Shown here piece after piece: positions 43,902 through 52,809 of a stretch of 64,000 nucleotides of DNA. Under the pieces are notes generated by a model. That model searched no databases, had not been told where the DNA came from, and saw only the letters and a list, made by a program, of their open reading frames with translations. The translations under genes were made by a program, and so were the position numbers. The stretch's first letter is position 1. Each line of letters begins with the position of its first letter. This stretch comes from Salinisphaera sp052044135 (GTDB lineage Bacteria > Pseudomonadota > Gammaproteobacteria > Nevskiales > Salinisphaeraceae). Location of the stretch: the NCBI RefSeq assembly GCF_052044135.1, contig NZ_JBQDYF010000007.1, forward strand, positions 118,800-182,799, written 5' to 3'.

Positions 43902-45185
43902 TCAGCCGCGCGCATCGGCCAGCAGCGCGGCGATACGTGCCGGCGCCTCGGCGAGCCCCACTGTTTCCTGTTCCCGGTCGTCGGTCAGCGGTTTGATCTG
44001 GAGTGTATCGTTGGCAGCCTCGTCGTCACCGAACACCAGCGCCAGACGGGCCCCGCTCTTGTCCGCCTTCTTGAACTGCGACTTGAAGCTGCCGCCCCCT
44101 GCATGCACGCGCAGTCGCAACTCGGGCAGCGCATCGCGCAGGCGTTCGGCCAACGCCGGCACCCGCGCGCTGGCCGCGTCGCCGGTGTGGACCAGATAGG
44201 CCTGCGGCGCCACATCGTCGAGTGCAACGCCCTGCGCCTCCATCAACGCGACCACGCGTTCGACGCCCATGGCAAAACCGGTCGCCGGCGTATCCGAACC
44301 GCCGAGCTGGGCCACCAGACCATCGAAACGACCACCCGAGCACACGGCGTTCTGGGCGCCGAGATCATCGGTGAGCCACTCGAACACGGTGCGCGTGTAG
44401 TAATCCAGGCCGCGGACCAGACGCGGATTGATGCTGTAGTCGATGCCGAGCGCAGCGATGCCGTCGCACAGTCCCTGGAAATGCGCGGCCGATTCCGGGC
44501 CGAGATAATCGGTCAACGCCGGTGCGGCCGCGATGAGCGCGGCCATCTCCGGGTTCTTGCTGTCGAGAATACGCAGCGGGTTCCGGTCCAGGCGGCGCTT
44601 GCTGTCGGCATCGAGCGTTTCGTGATGGGCGCTGAAATACGCATGCAGCGCATCGCGATACGTCGCCCGCTCGGCCGGGGTGCCGAGCGTATTGATCTCG
44701 AGCCGCAGGCCGGTGATGCCAAGACGACTGAAAAGTCGCGACGACATCGCGATCTGCTCGATATCCACATCCGGCCCGGCCTGACCGAAGGCCTCTACAC
44801 CGAACTGATGGAACTGGCGCTGGCGCCCCTTCTGCGGCCGCTCGTAGCGAAACATCGGCCCGACGTACCACAGGCGCTGCGTGGCATTATGCAGCAGACC
44901 GTGCTGGATCCCGGCGCGCACCGCGCCCGCCGTGCCCTCCGGCCGCAGCGACATGGATTCGCCACCGCGGTCGTCGAAGGTATAGAGCTCCTTCTCGACG
45001 ATGTCGGTTACTTCACCGACGCCCCGCTCGAACAGACCGGTCCGTTCCATGATCGGCAACCGGATCTGTTCGTAGCCGTAGGCCGCGAACACATCGGCCG
45101 CCGTGCGTTCCAGCGTGTGCCACAACGCGTTTTCCGCGGGCAGCACATCCTGCATGCCGCGGATCGATTGAATACGCTGACTCAT
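43902..45185 (-). CDS. hisS: Histidyl-tRNA synthetase
   Basis: 427-residue class II synthetase. It begins QRIQSIRGMQDVLPAE, has motif 1 and the motif 2 loop MFRYERPQKGRQRQFHQFGVEAFG, the histidine-A motif RGLDYYTRTVFE, motif 3 (ATGFAMGVERVVALME) and a C-terminal anticodon-binding domain. It charges tRNA-His. In E. coli and relatives ispG precedes it; here rodZ does, with 196 bases between. Confidence 0.98.
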   Translation of the reverse strand: MSQRIQSIRGMQDVLPAENALWHTLERTAADVFAAYGYEQIRLPIMERTGLFERGVGEVTDIVEKELYTFDDRGGESMSLRPEGTAGAVRAGIQHGLLHNATQRLWYVGPMFRYERPQKGRQRQFHQFGVEAFGQAGPDVDIEQIAMSSRLFSRLGITGLRLEINTLGTPAERATYRDALHAYFSAHHETLDADSKRRLDRNPLRILDSKNPEMAALIAAAPALTDYLGPESAAHFQGLCDGIAALGIDYSINPRLVRGLDYYTRTVFEWLTDDLGAQNAVCSGGRFDGLVAQLGGSDTPATGFAMGVERVVALMEAQGVALDDVAPQAYLVHTGDAASARVPALAERLRDALPELRLRVHAGGGSFKSQFKKADKSGARLALVFGDDEAANDTLQIKPLTDDREQETVGLAEAPARIAALLADARG

Positions 45186-45381
45186 CGAACCCTTCTATCG
45201 TGACTGTACAGCCCGGGCGCCTGTGTCCCGTGACGCCTATTCATCACCCTGTTCCGGCGCTTTTGGTCGCCATGCCCCGTTGCGGCCATTGGCCTTATTC
45301 GCGGAAAGGCACGATCGACGCGCGTCGCCCGACAGGACAAAACCGCGCGAAATCCATCGCGCGAATCGACGTGAGGCCACA

Positions 45382-46608
45382 CTAGCCGTTGCCGTTGCCG
45401 CTGCTCGCCGCGTTGACCGTCAGGTGCGCGATACCGCCCCCGCTGGTATGTCCGGCGACGTCCACCGGCTGCCCACCGATGGTCACTTTCACCCCGGGCG
45501 CATAGCCGAGCGTGATCTTGTACGGCGGTGTGCCGTTGAATTCCTTGGTATCACCGGACTGGAAGATGCCCGATGCCATGCGATCACCGTTGGCATCGGT
45601 CACGCGCACCCACGACCGCTTGCTGAACTTGAGCACGAGACGGTTGGGCGGCACGGCCGGTGGCGCGTTCTGCTGCGCTGGCTCGGCGCCCGACGCGGTT
45701 GAATTATCACCCGCCGGGCTCGGCGTGGTGGTGAGGCCAAGCGACTGATTGACGTTGCGCCCGCCGGGCTGCTTGCCGGTACGCGACGAGCCGCTGTTAC
45801 CGCCAACCACGCTGGGCGTGATGCTGTTGTCGGCCCCTGTCGCAACGGCGCCTTGACTGTTCGTGCCGCCGCCGGCTTTGCTGGCGTTACTGCTGCTACC
45901 CCCACCCGTACTGTTGGTTCTACTGGTGCCGGCACTGCTGACACTGGGGCTGCTGGTCGTGGGTTCGCTGCTGGGCGCGCCGCTGCCGCCAGTGCTGTTC
46001 GATGAACTGGATGAATTGAACTCGAAGGATTTCGCGCTTTGATTGGGCTGACTGGGCTGAACGGCATTGCCACTGCTGCTGTTGCCGGTGATCGCGCCCG
46101 GCACGCCAGTGGACGGCAGCACGAACACGACCGCCGCGACCACGGCCACAACGATGAGCGCAAGAATCAACAGCCCCCGGAAGCGGAAGCCGCCACCCGG
46201 GGTCACATCCTGCGGAATAATGCCGGCGCCAACCGAGCGGTGATCGAGCCGCGGCTTCGGCGCTGCCTCGCCCACCAGCGCCGTATAGGCCGCCATCAGC
46301 CGATCGACGTTCAGATCGAGGACCTTGGCGCACTGGCGATAGTAGCCGCGCGCGAACACCGGCTGCGACAACGCCTGGAAATCGTTCTCCTCGAGCGCAT
46401 CGATCGTGTGGCGGCTGAGCCGGGTCTGCGCACAGAGATCCGCGACGGTGTAATCGTGTGCGAGACGCCCCTCACGCAGAATTTCGCCCGGGGTGAGGCC
46501 CTCGGACTTGTTGCGCGTCAGGCCCGGCGACGCCGCTTCGTCCTCGGCGCGCGGGGCCAGGCCCGGCTCTTTTGGTTCATCGAATTGATCGTCGTGCGTT
46601 GCGTTCAT
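45382..46608 (-). CDS. rodZ: Cytoskeletal protein RodZ
   Basis: 408 residues. Cytoplasmic helix-turn-helix (about 35-110; GEILREGRLAHDYTVADLCAQTRLSRHTIDALE) that binds MreB, one membrane segment (GLLILALIVVAVVAAVVFVL), an extended Ser/Asn/Gly/Thr-rich periplasmic linker of about 150 residues, and a C-terminal beta domain (LVLKFSKRSWVRVTDANGDRMAS, DUF4115). The linker is longer than in E. coli RodZ and very low in complexity. Start at 46608 overlaps the pilW stop by four bases. Confidence 0.93.
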   Translation of the reverse strand: MNATHDDQFDEPKEPGLAPRAEDEAASPGLTRNKSEGLTPGEILREGRLAHDYTVADLCAQTRLSRHTIDALEENDFQALSQPVFARGYYRQCAKVLDLNVDRLMAAYTALVGEAAPKPRLDHRSVGAGIIPQDVTPGGGFRFRGLLILALIVVAVVAAVVFVLPSTGVPGAITGNSSSGNAVQPSQPNQSAKSFEFNSSSSSNSTGGSGAPSSEPTTSSPSVSSAGTSRTNSTGGGSSSNASKAGGGTNSQGAVATGADNSITPSVVGGNSGSSRTGKQPGGRNVNQSLGLTTTPSPAGDNSTASGAEPAQQNAPPAVPPNRLVLKFSKRSWVRVTDANGDRMASGIFQSGDTKEFNGTPPYKITLGYAPGVKVTIGGQPVDVAGHTSGGGIAHLTVNAASSGNGNG

Positions 46609-47360
46609 TGACGCGATGACTCCAGTTGGCTCAGCGATCGGCTTGCCGTCGGCTTGTTCGCATTGTGGCGCTTGAGATAGGCCGCCGCGGCGGACCGGTC
46701 GTGCAGCGCCAGTTCGATACGCGCGGCCAGCAACAGCTGGGCGGCATCGAGCTTGGTCGCAGCGTCGGCGCGTTCGATGAACGCGCGCGCGCTCAAGTAA
46801 TTCTGCGCATGGTATTCGATTGAGGCCAGATGCGTCAGGGCTGTCGCCTGTTTCGGATCGGCCTTGAGTGCGCGACGGAAATATTGGGCAGCCTGTTTCG
46901 TGCGCTTCGCCCGGTACAGGCACAGGCCGGCGTTGGCCAGGCTGTCAGCGCGATCGCCCGAACTCCCGGCATTCAGTGCGCGCTTGAAATTAGCCAGGCC
47001 CTGATCGGTCTTGCCTTGCTCACAGAGAAAGGCAGCGTAGCTGTTGTAAACCTCGGCCGCCGGCCTTATCGACAGCGTCTTCTTGAAATACCGTTTCGCC
47101 CGAGCCGGCTCGTCGAGCCGCTCGCTCACGACCGCCATGCCCCAATTGGCGGTGAAGTTATCGGCGTCGTATTGCAGTGCCTTTTGAAAGGCCTGTCGAG
47201 CGCGGTCGTTCTGCCCCTTGTGCAAAAAGTTGGCACCCACGTTGGCATTCGCCGCGGCCGCGTCCTGGCGATTGACGCCGCCGTCCGTCGCACAACCGGC
47301 CGCCGACAGCAGCGCCGCCAGCACAACCGGAGCGACCAGCGCAACCAGACGTCGGCTCAT
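46605..47360 (-). CDS. pilW: Type IV pilus biogenesis protein PilW/PilF (TPR lipoprotein)
   Basis: 251 residues. Lipoprotein signal ending LLSAAGC, then about five TPR repeats (LHKGQNDRARQAFQKALQYD, KTDQGLANFKRALNAG, RTKQAAQYFRRALKADPKQA). It helps secretin multimers reach the outer membrane. It overlaps rlmN by four bases at its start and rodZ at its end, the conserved rlmN-pilW-rodZ order. It implies that the organism makes type IV pili. Confidence 0.93.
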   Translation of the reverse strand: MSRRLVALVAPVVLAALLSAAGCATDGGVNRQDAAAANANVGANFLHKGQNDRARQAFQKALQYDADNFTANWGMAVVSERLDEPARAKRYFKKTLSIRPAAEVYNSYAAFLCEQGKTDQGLANFKRALNAGSSGDRADSLANAGLCLYRAKRTKQAAQYFRRALKADPKQATALTHLASIEYHAQNYLSARAFIERADAATKLDAAQLLLAARIELALHDRSAAAAYLKRHNANKPTASRSLSQLESSRQ

Positions 47361-48544
47361 ACGCGCGGAGCCGGCCGGGATTCGACACGAATCGGCACGT
47401 CGCGGAAATGCCGTTTCTGCTTGCTGCGCACGCGGCCGACGAGCTGCCCGCAGGCGGCGTCGATATCGTCGCCGCGCGTTCGCCGCACGGTGGTGCGCAG
47501 CCCCCGGGCATGCAGCGCATCCTGGAAGGCGCGGATGCTCGCCTCGGGCGGGCGCTCGTAGCCCGAACCGTCGAATGGATTGAAGGGAATGAGGTTGACC
47601 TTGGCCTGCCGGTTACCGAGCAGCCGGACCAGATTGCGGGCATGCTCGGGCTGGTCGTTGACGCCGGCCAGCAGCACGTATTCATAGACCACGTGGGCCC
47701 GGCGCTCCTTGCCCTCGACGTAGCGATCGCAGGCCGCCATCAGCTCGTCGAGCGGATACTTGCGGTTGATCGGCACCAACTCGTCGCGTAGCGCATCGGT
47801 CGGCGCATGCAGCGATACCGCCAGAGCCACGTCCACCTCGGCACGCAGCCGGTCCATGAACGGCACCATGCCGGAGGTCGACACCGTCACCCGCCGCTTG
47901 GACAGGCCGAAGCCGTAGTCGTCGAGCAGGATACGGATCGCCGGCACCACCGCGCGGTAGTTGGCCAGCGGCTCGCCCATGCCCATGAAGACGATGTTCG
48001 ACAGCGCGCGTTCGCCGTGCACCTTGCCCTGGGCACGCAGGTCATGTTCGGCCATCCAGACCTGACCGACGATTTCGGCCGTGGTCAGATTCCGGTTCAG
48101 CCCCTGCTTGCCGGTAGCGCAGAAGGAACAGTCCAGCGCGCAGCCGATCTGCGACGAGATGCACAGCGTCGCGCGATCGGCCTCGGGAATATAGACCGCC
48201 TCGATGGCGTTATCCGGATCCATGTCCTCGGTGACCGCGAGCAGCCACTTGCGCGTACCGTCGCGGCTGGCCTGTTCGCGAATACGGGCCGGCGGCCGGA
48301 TCTCCGCGATCTCTGGCAGGCGTTCCCGCAGTTTCTTGGACAGGTCGGTCATGGCCGCGAAATCGGTCACGCCGCGGGCATAGATCCACTGCATGACCTG
48401 CTTTGCCCGAAATGCCGATTCACCATGCTGCTTGAAAAACGCCGACATGGCCTCCCGGTCGAGGCCGAACAGATTGACACGCGTACCGCTGGCGGTCGCG
48501 CTGGTTCGGGTCGGGGTCAGGTTGTCGCTGTCGGCATTCGTCAT
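47357..48544 (-). CDS. rlmN: 23S rRNA/tRNA adenine-C2 methyltransferase RlmN
   Basis: 395-residue radical-SAM enzyme that methylates A2503 of 23S rRNA and A37 of tRNAs. The [4Fe-4S] cysteines are in CALDCSFC (Cys135, 139, 142), and the methyl-carrying Cys lies near the end in DAACGQL. It also contains VFMGMGEPLANY and VSTSGMVPFMDRL. The N-terminal 20 residues are variable. It is the first gene of the rlmN-pilW-rodZ chain, downstream of ndk. Confidence 0.97.
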   Translation of the reverse strand: MTNADSDNLTPTRTSATASGTRVNLFGLDREAMSAFFKQHGESAFRAKQVMQWIYARGVTDFAAMTDLSKKLRERLPEIAEIRPPARIREQASRDGTRKWLLAVTEDMDPDNAIEAVYIPEADRATLCISSQIGCALDCSFCATGKQGLNRNLTTAEIVGQVWMAEHDLRAQGKVHGERALSNIVFMGMGEPLANYRAVVPAIRILLDDYGFGLSKRRVTVSTSGMVPFMDRLRAEVDVALAVSLHAPTDALRDELVPINRKYPLDELMAACDRYVEGKERRAHVVYEYVLLAGVNDQPEHARNLVRLLGNRQAKVNLIPFNPFDGSGYERPPEASIRAFQDALHARGLRTTVRRTRGDDIDAACGQLVGRVRSKQKRHFRDVPIRVESRPAPRV

Positions 48545-48584
48545 GGCGAATCGGTCCGGATAGGCTTCGGTTCGGCGCCTGCGC

Positions 48585-49010
48585 CTAGCGCGGGCAGAGG
48601 CCGCCCTGGCCGAAGAAGAAATCGATCTCGGTCGCGGCGGTGTCCTGGCCGTCCGAGCCGTGTACGGCGTTGGCGTCGATGGAATCGGCGAAATCGCCGC
48701 GGATGGTGCCGGCCTCGGCTTCCTTCGGGTTGGTCGCGCCCATCAGGTCGCGGTTCCTGGCGATGGCGTTCTCGCCTTCCAGAACCTGGACCATGACCGG
48801 GCCGGAGATCATGAACTCGACCAGCGCGTTGAAAAACGGGCGCTCGGAATGCACGGCGTAGAACTGCTCGGCATCTTCCCGCGACAGCTGCATCATGCGG
48901 GCGCCGATGATCTTGAGATCGGCATTCTCGAAACGGCGATAAATCTCACCGATCACGTTCTTGGCGACTGCGTCGGGTTTGATGATCGACAGGGTGCGCT
49001 CGACGGCCAT
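48585..49010 (-). CDS. ndk: Nucleoside diphosphate kinase
   Basis: 141 residues; exchanges gamma-phosphates among NTPs. It begins AVERTLSIIKPDAVAKN and has the active-site NAVHGSD with the phosphohistidine. The ATG at 49010 gives the usual 141-residue length. A promoter (CTGACA-N18-TACAAT) lies about 75 bases upstream. Confidence 0.98.
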   Translation of the reverse strand: MAVERTLSIIKPDAVAKNVIGEIYRRFENADLKIIGARMMQLSREDAEQFYAVHSERPFFNALVEFMISGPVMVQVLEGENAIARNRDLMGATNPKEAEAGTIRGDFADSIDANAVHGSDGQDTAATEIDFFFGQGGLCPR

Positions 49011-49085
49011 GGATTCTCCTACTGAAACAATACGATGGATGATATACGCCGCACGCATGATGCATGTGCGCGCGGATAACCTCGC

Positions 49086-49115
49086 ATTGTATCGCGGACA
49101 CGCGTGCCCTGTCAG
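49086..49115 (-). promoter_or_regulatory. Sigma-70 promoter of ndk
   Basis: -10 TACAAT (49086-49091) and -35 CTGACA (49110-49115) with an 18-base spacer, 76 bases upstream of the ndk start. Confidence 0.55.
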
Positions 49116-49181
49116 GGTATCGAACGAATCGAATCGATGGCGAACGCCGGACCGCGCGAACGCCCGGCGCCCGCCCGGCCA

Positions 49182-49529
49182 CTACACCATGAACGACTCG
49201 CCACAGCCGCAGGCGTTCCTGGCCCGCGGATTGTCGAACCGGAACATGCGGTTCAGGCCTTCGGAACGGAAATCGACGATCGTGCCCGCGAGTACCTGCA
49301 TATGCTTGCGGGCCACCACCACACGCGCCCCATGGCCCTCGAAAACATCGTCGTCGTCGTCGATCTCGTCGGCATAGTCCATGGTGTACATGTAACCGCT
49401 GCAGCCGGACTTGCGGACACCCAGGCGCAGACCCAGACCATGTCCGCGTTTTTCAAGCTGATACCGGATCCGCGCCGCGGCGGCTTCGGTCAGCACCAGA
49501 CCTTCGGTTTGCAGTGTTGTTTCGCTCAT
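49182..49529 (-). CDS. iscA: IscA/HesB-family iron-sulfur carrier protein
   Basis: 115 residues, A-type Fe-S carrier. The family core GLRLGVRKSGCSGYMYTMDYADE holds the first conserved Cys, and the C-terminal NACGCGESFMV the CGC pair. The acidic stretch IDDDDDVFEG lies in the variable loop. It follows the IscU-like gene in the same orientation with a gap of about 4 bases, so iscS-like, iscU-like and iscA form a compact unit. ErpA-like function is equally possible; IscA is chosen by context. Confidence 0.88.
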   Translation of the reverse strand: MSETTLQTEGLVLTEAAAARIRYQLEKRGHGLGLRLGVRKSGCSGYMYTMDYADEIDDDDDVFEGHGARVVVARKHMQVLAGTIVDFRSEGLNRMFRFDNPRARNACGCGESFMV

Positions 49530-49533
49530 AACG

Positions 49534-49902
49534 CTATCGTCCCAGATTGATCATCGCGTTGGCCAACGCGTCGATCGCCACCAACCCAGCGTATCGCTGT
49601 GTCGGCGTCAGAGCCAACGCCTTCTCGACATCGGCCAATGTAAGAATACGCGCAAATTCGGCCGTCTGGCCAGTCACCTGTTCACAGACCCAGTCGGCAC
49701 AGGCCACGACCACCGGCGGGCCGAACGCCGCGAACGCCGCGCGCAGCCGGGCGGCGTCGTCGCGCGCCAGGAACACGCGGCAACGCGCGTCCTCGCCGGG
49801 CGTTTCGGCGGCGCCGCTGGCCGGCCAGCCCGCGGCTGTTTCCGGCGCGACGGCCCGGGCCGGGCGCAGAAAACGTGCCATGATCGTTTCGCTGGCCAGC
49901 AT
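49534..49902 (-). CDS. Degenerate IscU/NifU-N-like protein lacking ligand cysteines
   Basis: 122 residues. Recognised by the order of IscU elements: an opening SETIMARFLRPAR like 'YSEKVxDHxxxPR', a middle FGPPVVVACADWVCEQVTGQT like the IscU 'YGCGxxIAxxSxxxExxxG' strand, and a closing 'LADVEKALALTPTQRYAGLVAIDALANAM' (in pieces) like 'LPPxKxHCSxLAxxAIxxAI'. At all three scaffold-ligand positions (37, 63 and 106 in E. coli IscU) the cysteines are absent. Two other cysteines occur nearby. I use the ATG at 49902, six bases after the desulfurase stop. It cannot build clusters the normal way; an adaptor or regulator role is possible. Confidence 0.6.
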   Translation of the reverse strand: MLASETIMARFLRPARAVAPETAAGWPASGAAETPGEDARCRVFLARDDAARLRAAFAAFGPPVVVACADWVCEQVTGQTAEFARILTLADVEKALALTPTQRYAGLVAIDALANAMINLGR

Positions 49903-49907
49903 GCGAT

Positions 49908-51074
49908 TCAAACCGCCGCGGCCAGCGCACGCAGCCGCGTCACTTCGTCCGTGAACCGCTGCCCCGCCGCCGCAATGGCCGCGTCATCCACCCCGGGGCC
50001 CAGGGAAAAACGAATGGTCGCGGCCGCTTCGCGGGGCGAGCGGCCCATGGCACGGGCCACATGCGAGGACTCGCCCTTGGCCGCACTGCAGGCCGCGCCG
50101 GCCGATACCGCAAGCTCGGGCTCACCTTCGTTGAGCCCCGCCACCAGCGCCGCGCCGTGCACGCCGCTCACGCTCACGCTCAGAAACGGCGCCGCGGTGT
50201 GTTCCGGGCGCCCGTTGCGATACAGGCCGCCGACGGGCACGATGGCGTCCCACAATGCGTCGCGCAGGCGCGCCCATGCCGGCTGTGCCGCCACGCCGTG
50301 CCGTGCCGCATGTGCCGCCGCCGCGCCAAAACCGGCAATCTGGTGCGTGGGCAGCGTGCCGGCGCGCAGGCCGCGCTGCTGTCCGCCGCCGATGACCTGG
50401 GGCACAAGCCCGATGCGCGGCACGCGCCGACGGATATACAGCGCGCCGACGCCCTTCGGGCCGCCGATCTTGTGCGCCGACAACGACATCAGCGCGATCG
50501 GCGTCCGCCTCACGTCGATCGCGAGCCGCGCCAGGCTTTGCGCCGCGTCCACATGCAGGGCGACGCCGGCTGCCGCGCATTGCTCGGCGATCGCCGGAAT
50601 ATCGTGGATCACGCCGGTTTCGTTGTTGACGTGCATGACCGAAACCAGATCCGGGCCCTGCGCCAGGGCGGCCGCCAGCTCGCCCGCGTCGATCGCGCCG
50701 CCCTCGTCGACCGGCAGCCAGTCGACCGTCACCCCTTTTTTCGCAAGCACACCGAGCGTGTCGCGGGTGGCCGGGTGCTCGGTCACGACGGAAACGATGC
50801 GCGCACCGTCGCCCACGAACTCGGCCACGCCGCGCAGCGCCAGATTCGACGATTCGGTCGCACCGGAGGTCCAGACGATCTCGCGCGGTTCGGCGCCGAT
50901 CAGCGCGGCCAGCGTCTCGCCGGCGGCGTCCACCCGCGCCCGGGCGCGCCGTCCCGGCGGGTGCGGCGACGACGGATTGCCGGCGGCGTCCACCAGCGCC
51001 TCGTGCATGGCCTCGGCCACGCCCGGCGCCAGCGGCGCGGTGGCCGCATGGTCGAGATAGATCGCGGCGCGCAT
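49908..51074 (-). CDS. iscS: Cysteine desulfurase (IscS/NifS family)
   Basis: 388-residue PLP enzyme that moves sulfur from cysteine to a protein persulfide. It begins IYLDHAATAPLAPGV, has SGATESSNLAL and VNNETGV, PLP-binding LSAHKIGGPKGVGAL (Lys) and the catalytic loop SAGAACSAAKGESSHV (Cys). It starts two bases from the cysE stop. It ends without the C-terminal 'SIEWAHH'-type tail that E. coli IscS uses to bind IscU, in line with the altered partner next door. Confidence 0.92.
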   Translation of the reverse strand: MRAAIYLDHAATAPLAPGVAEAMHEALVDAAGNPSSPHPPGRRARARVDAAGETLAALIGAEPREIVWTSGATESSNLALRGVAEFVGDGARIVSVVTEHPATRDTLGVLAKKGVTVDWLPVDEGGAIDAGELAAALAQGPDLVSVMHVNNETGVIHDIPAIAEQCAAAGVALHVDAAQSLARLAIDVRRTPIALMSLSAHKIGGPKGVGALYIRRRVPRIGLVPQVIGGGQQRGLRAGTLPTHQIAGFGAAAAHAARHGVAAQPAWARLRDALWDAIVPVGGLYRNGRPEHTAAPFLSVSVSGVHGAALVAGLNEGEPELAVSAGAACSAAKGESSHVARAMGRSPREAAATIRFSLGPGVDDAAIAAAGQRFTDEVTRLRALAAAV

Positions 51075-51075
51075 A

Positions 51076-51807
51076 TCAGACGTGATCGGTTTCCGGGTGC
51101 TTTTCGTCAAGACGCGCGCCGAGCCGCCGGGTGAGTTGTTCCAACTCGTCCTGCCGCCGCTCCAGCGCATCGATGTGATCGAGCATGGCGTCGATGCCGC
51201 GCGCGACCGGATCGGGCATGTCCTGGGTCACGCCATACATCGAGAAACCGATCCGATCCGCGGTTTCCTTGCGCCGGTCCTCGGGCGTGCCGTCCTTGCA
51301 CTTGACCAGCTTGGCCGGCACGCCCACGGCGGTGCAGCCGGGCGGGACTTCCTTGACCACGACAGCGTTCGACCCGATACGTGCGCCCTGGCCCACCGTG
51401 AACGGCCCGAGCACCTTGGCACCGGCGCCGACGACCACATCGTTCTCGAGCGTCGGATGACGCTTGCCCGGGCTCCAGCTGGTGCCCCCCAGGGTCACGC
51501 CCTGATAGATCGTGCAATCGTCGCCAATGATGGTGGTCTCGCCGATCGTGACACCGAAGCCATGGTCGATGAAAAACCGACGCCCGATCACGGCACCGGG
51601 ATGAATCTCGATGCCCGTGACCCAGCGCGACAGATGCGAAATGAATCGTGCGATCCATTTCATGCCGTGGTTCCAGCACCAGTGGGCAACGCGATGCCAC
51701 CAGATCGCATGCAGCCCGGGATAGGTGAAGATGACTTCCCATACGCTGCGGGCCGCCGGGTCGCGCTCGAATACCGTATCCAGATCTTCCTTAAAGCGAG
51801 CAAACAT
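51076..51807 (-). CDS. cysE: Serine O-acetyltransferase
   Basis: 243 residues; makes O-acetylserine, the precursor of cysteine. It has the N-terminal helical part (AARSVWEVIFTYPGLHAIWWHRVAHW), the left-handed beta-helix (IGRRFFIDHGFGVTIGETTIIGDDCTIYQGVTLGG in pieces) and the C-terminal hexapeptide domain. It is next to the cysteine desulfurase, linking cysteine synthesis to sulfur mobilisation. It belongs to the shorter EpsC/SrpG-type class. Confidence 0.95.
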   Translation of the reverse strand: MFARFKEDLDTVFERDPAARSVWEVIFTYPGLHAIWWHRVAHWCWNHGMKWIARFISHLSRWVTGIEIHPGAVIGRRFFIDHGFGVTIGETTIIGDDCTIYQGVTLGGTSWSPGKRHPTLENDVVVGAGAKVLGPFTVGQGARIGSNAVVVKEVPPGCTAVGVPAKLVKCKDGTPEDRRKETADRIGFSMYGVTQDMPDPVARGIDAMLDHIDALERRQDELEQLTRRLGARLDEKHPETDHV

Positions 51808-51954
51808 CGGCTAACCCCAAACGTGGCGCCGCGGATAGGGGCGCGCGGCCTGTCGCCGGCGCGCCATGGCGCGCATGGACCAAACGTAGACGACTATTTC
51901 GGGCCGAAAACGCCAGGATCAAGTGTAGCGCCCACGTCCAGTGGGCGGCACGCG

Positions 51955-52740
51955 CTATCGATCGTCGCCCGCGCCCGGCTTGCGGTTGGGCAGACGACGC
52001 GGATCCAGCGCGCGCAGCGCGCCGCGCAGGATGTTGGTCTCGATGCGATCCGGCGCGGCGCGATTGAACAGCCGCCGCAGCCGCCGCATGAGGATGCGCG
52101 GCTCGCTCGGATCGAGAAACCCCGCAGCGACCAGCACATCGTGCCAGTGCTGGAACAGGCCTTCCATATCGGCGGCCGGAACCGGCACGTGCACCTCGCC
52201 CGCGGCGATGCCGTGACCGCTGGCCACACGCAACTCATAAGCCACGACCTGCACCGCCGCCGCCAGATTGAGCGAGCTGTACTCGGGATTGGTCGGCACC
52301 TGAAGATGCAGCTGGCAACGATCCAGTTCGGCGTTGTTCAGTCCGGAGCGTTCACGCCCGAATACCAGCGCCACCGGCCCGTTGGCGGTGGCCGCGACCG
52401 CGCGCACGGCCGCGGCGCGTGCATCGATCAACGGCCACTGGGTTCGACGACTGCGAGCGCTCGTGCCGATGGTCAGCACACAATCCGCCAGCGCCTGATC
52501 CAGCGTGTCGTGCCGATGCGCACCAGCCAGCACATCGTCGGCCCCGGAGGCGCGCGCGGTGGCCTCGGGGTCCGGATAACGCTCGGGCGCGACCAGAGCC
52601 AGGTCCGACAAGCCCATAACCTTCATTGCGCGTGCTGCCGCACCGATATTGCCGGGATGCTGCGCGCCCACGAGTACGATGCGCAGGCGGGATAGCACGG
52701 CCGCGTCGGGCCTCGGGTTCTGGGGCGCGGAATCGCTCAT
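51955..52740 (-). CDS. trmJ: tRNA (cytidine/uridine-2'-O-)-methyltransferase TrmJ
   Basis: 261 residues, SPOUT enzyme for position 32 of tRNAs. Motifs: LRIVLVGAQHPGNIGAAARAMKVMG, GPVALVFGRERSGLNNAELDRC and LNLAAAVQVVAYELR. The C-terminal extension (about 165-261) is typical of TrmJ. The ATG at 52740 is preferred over the TTG just before it. It is divergent from suhB, as in E. coli. Confidence 0.94.
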   Translation of the reverse strand: MSDSAPQNPRPDAAVLSRLRIVLVGAQHPGNIGAAARAMKVMGLSDLALVAPERYPDPEATARASGADDVLAGAHRHDTLDQALADCVLTIGTSARSRRTQWPLIDARAAAVRAVAATANGPVALVFGRERSGLNNAELDRCQLHLQVPTNPEYSSLNLAAAVQVVAYELRVASGHGIAAGEVHVPVPAADMEGLFQHWHDVLVAAGFLDPSEPRILMRRLRRLFNRAAPDRIETNILRGALRALDPRRLPNRKPGAGDDR

Positions 52741-52809
52741 CAAGGGACGTGGCAGCGGGGAAAAACAGAGCGCTAATGTTACGCTAGCTTCTTTTTAGGC
52801 GCCCGCTTC

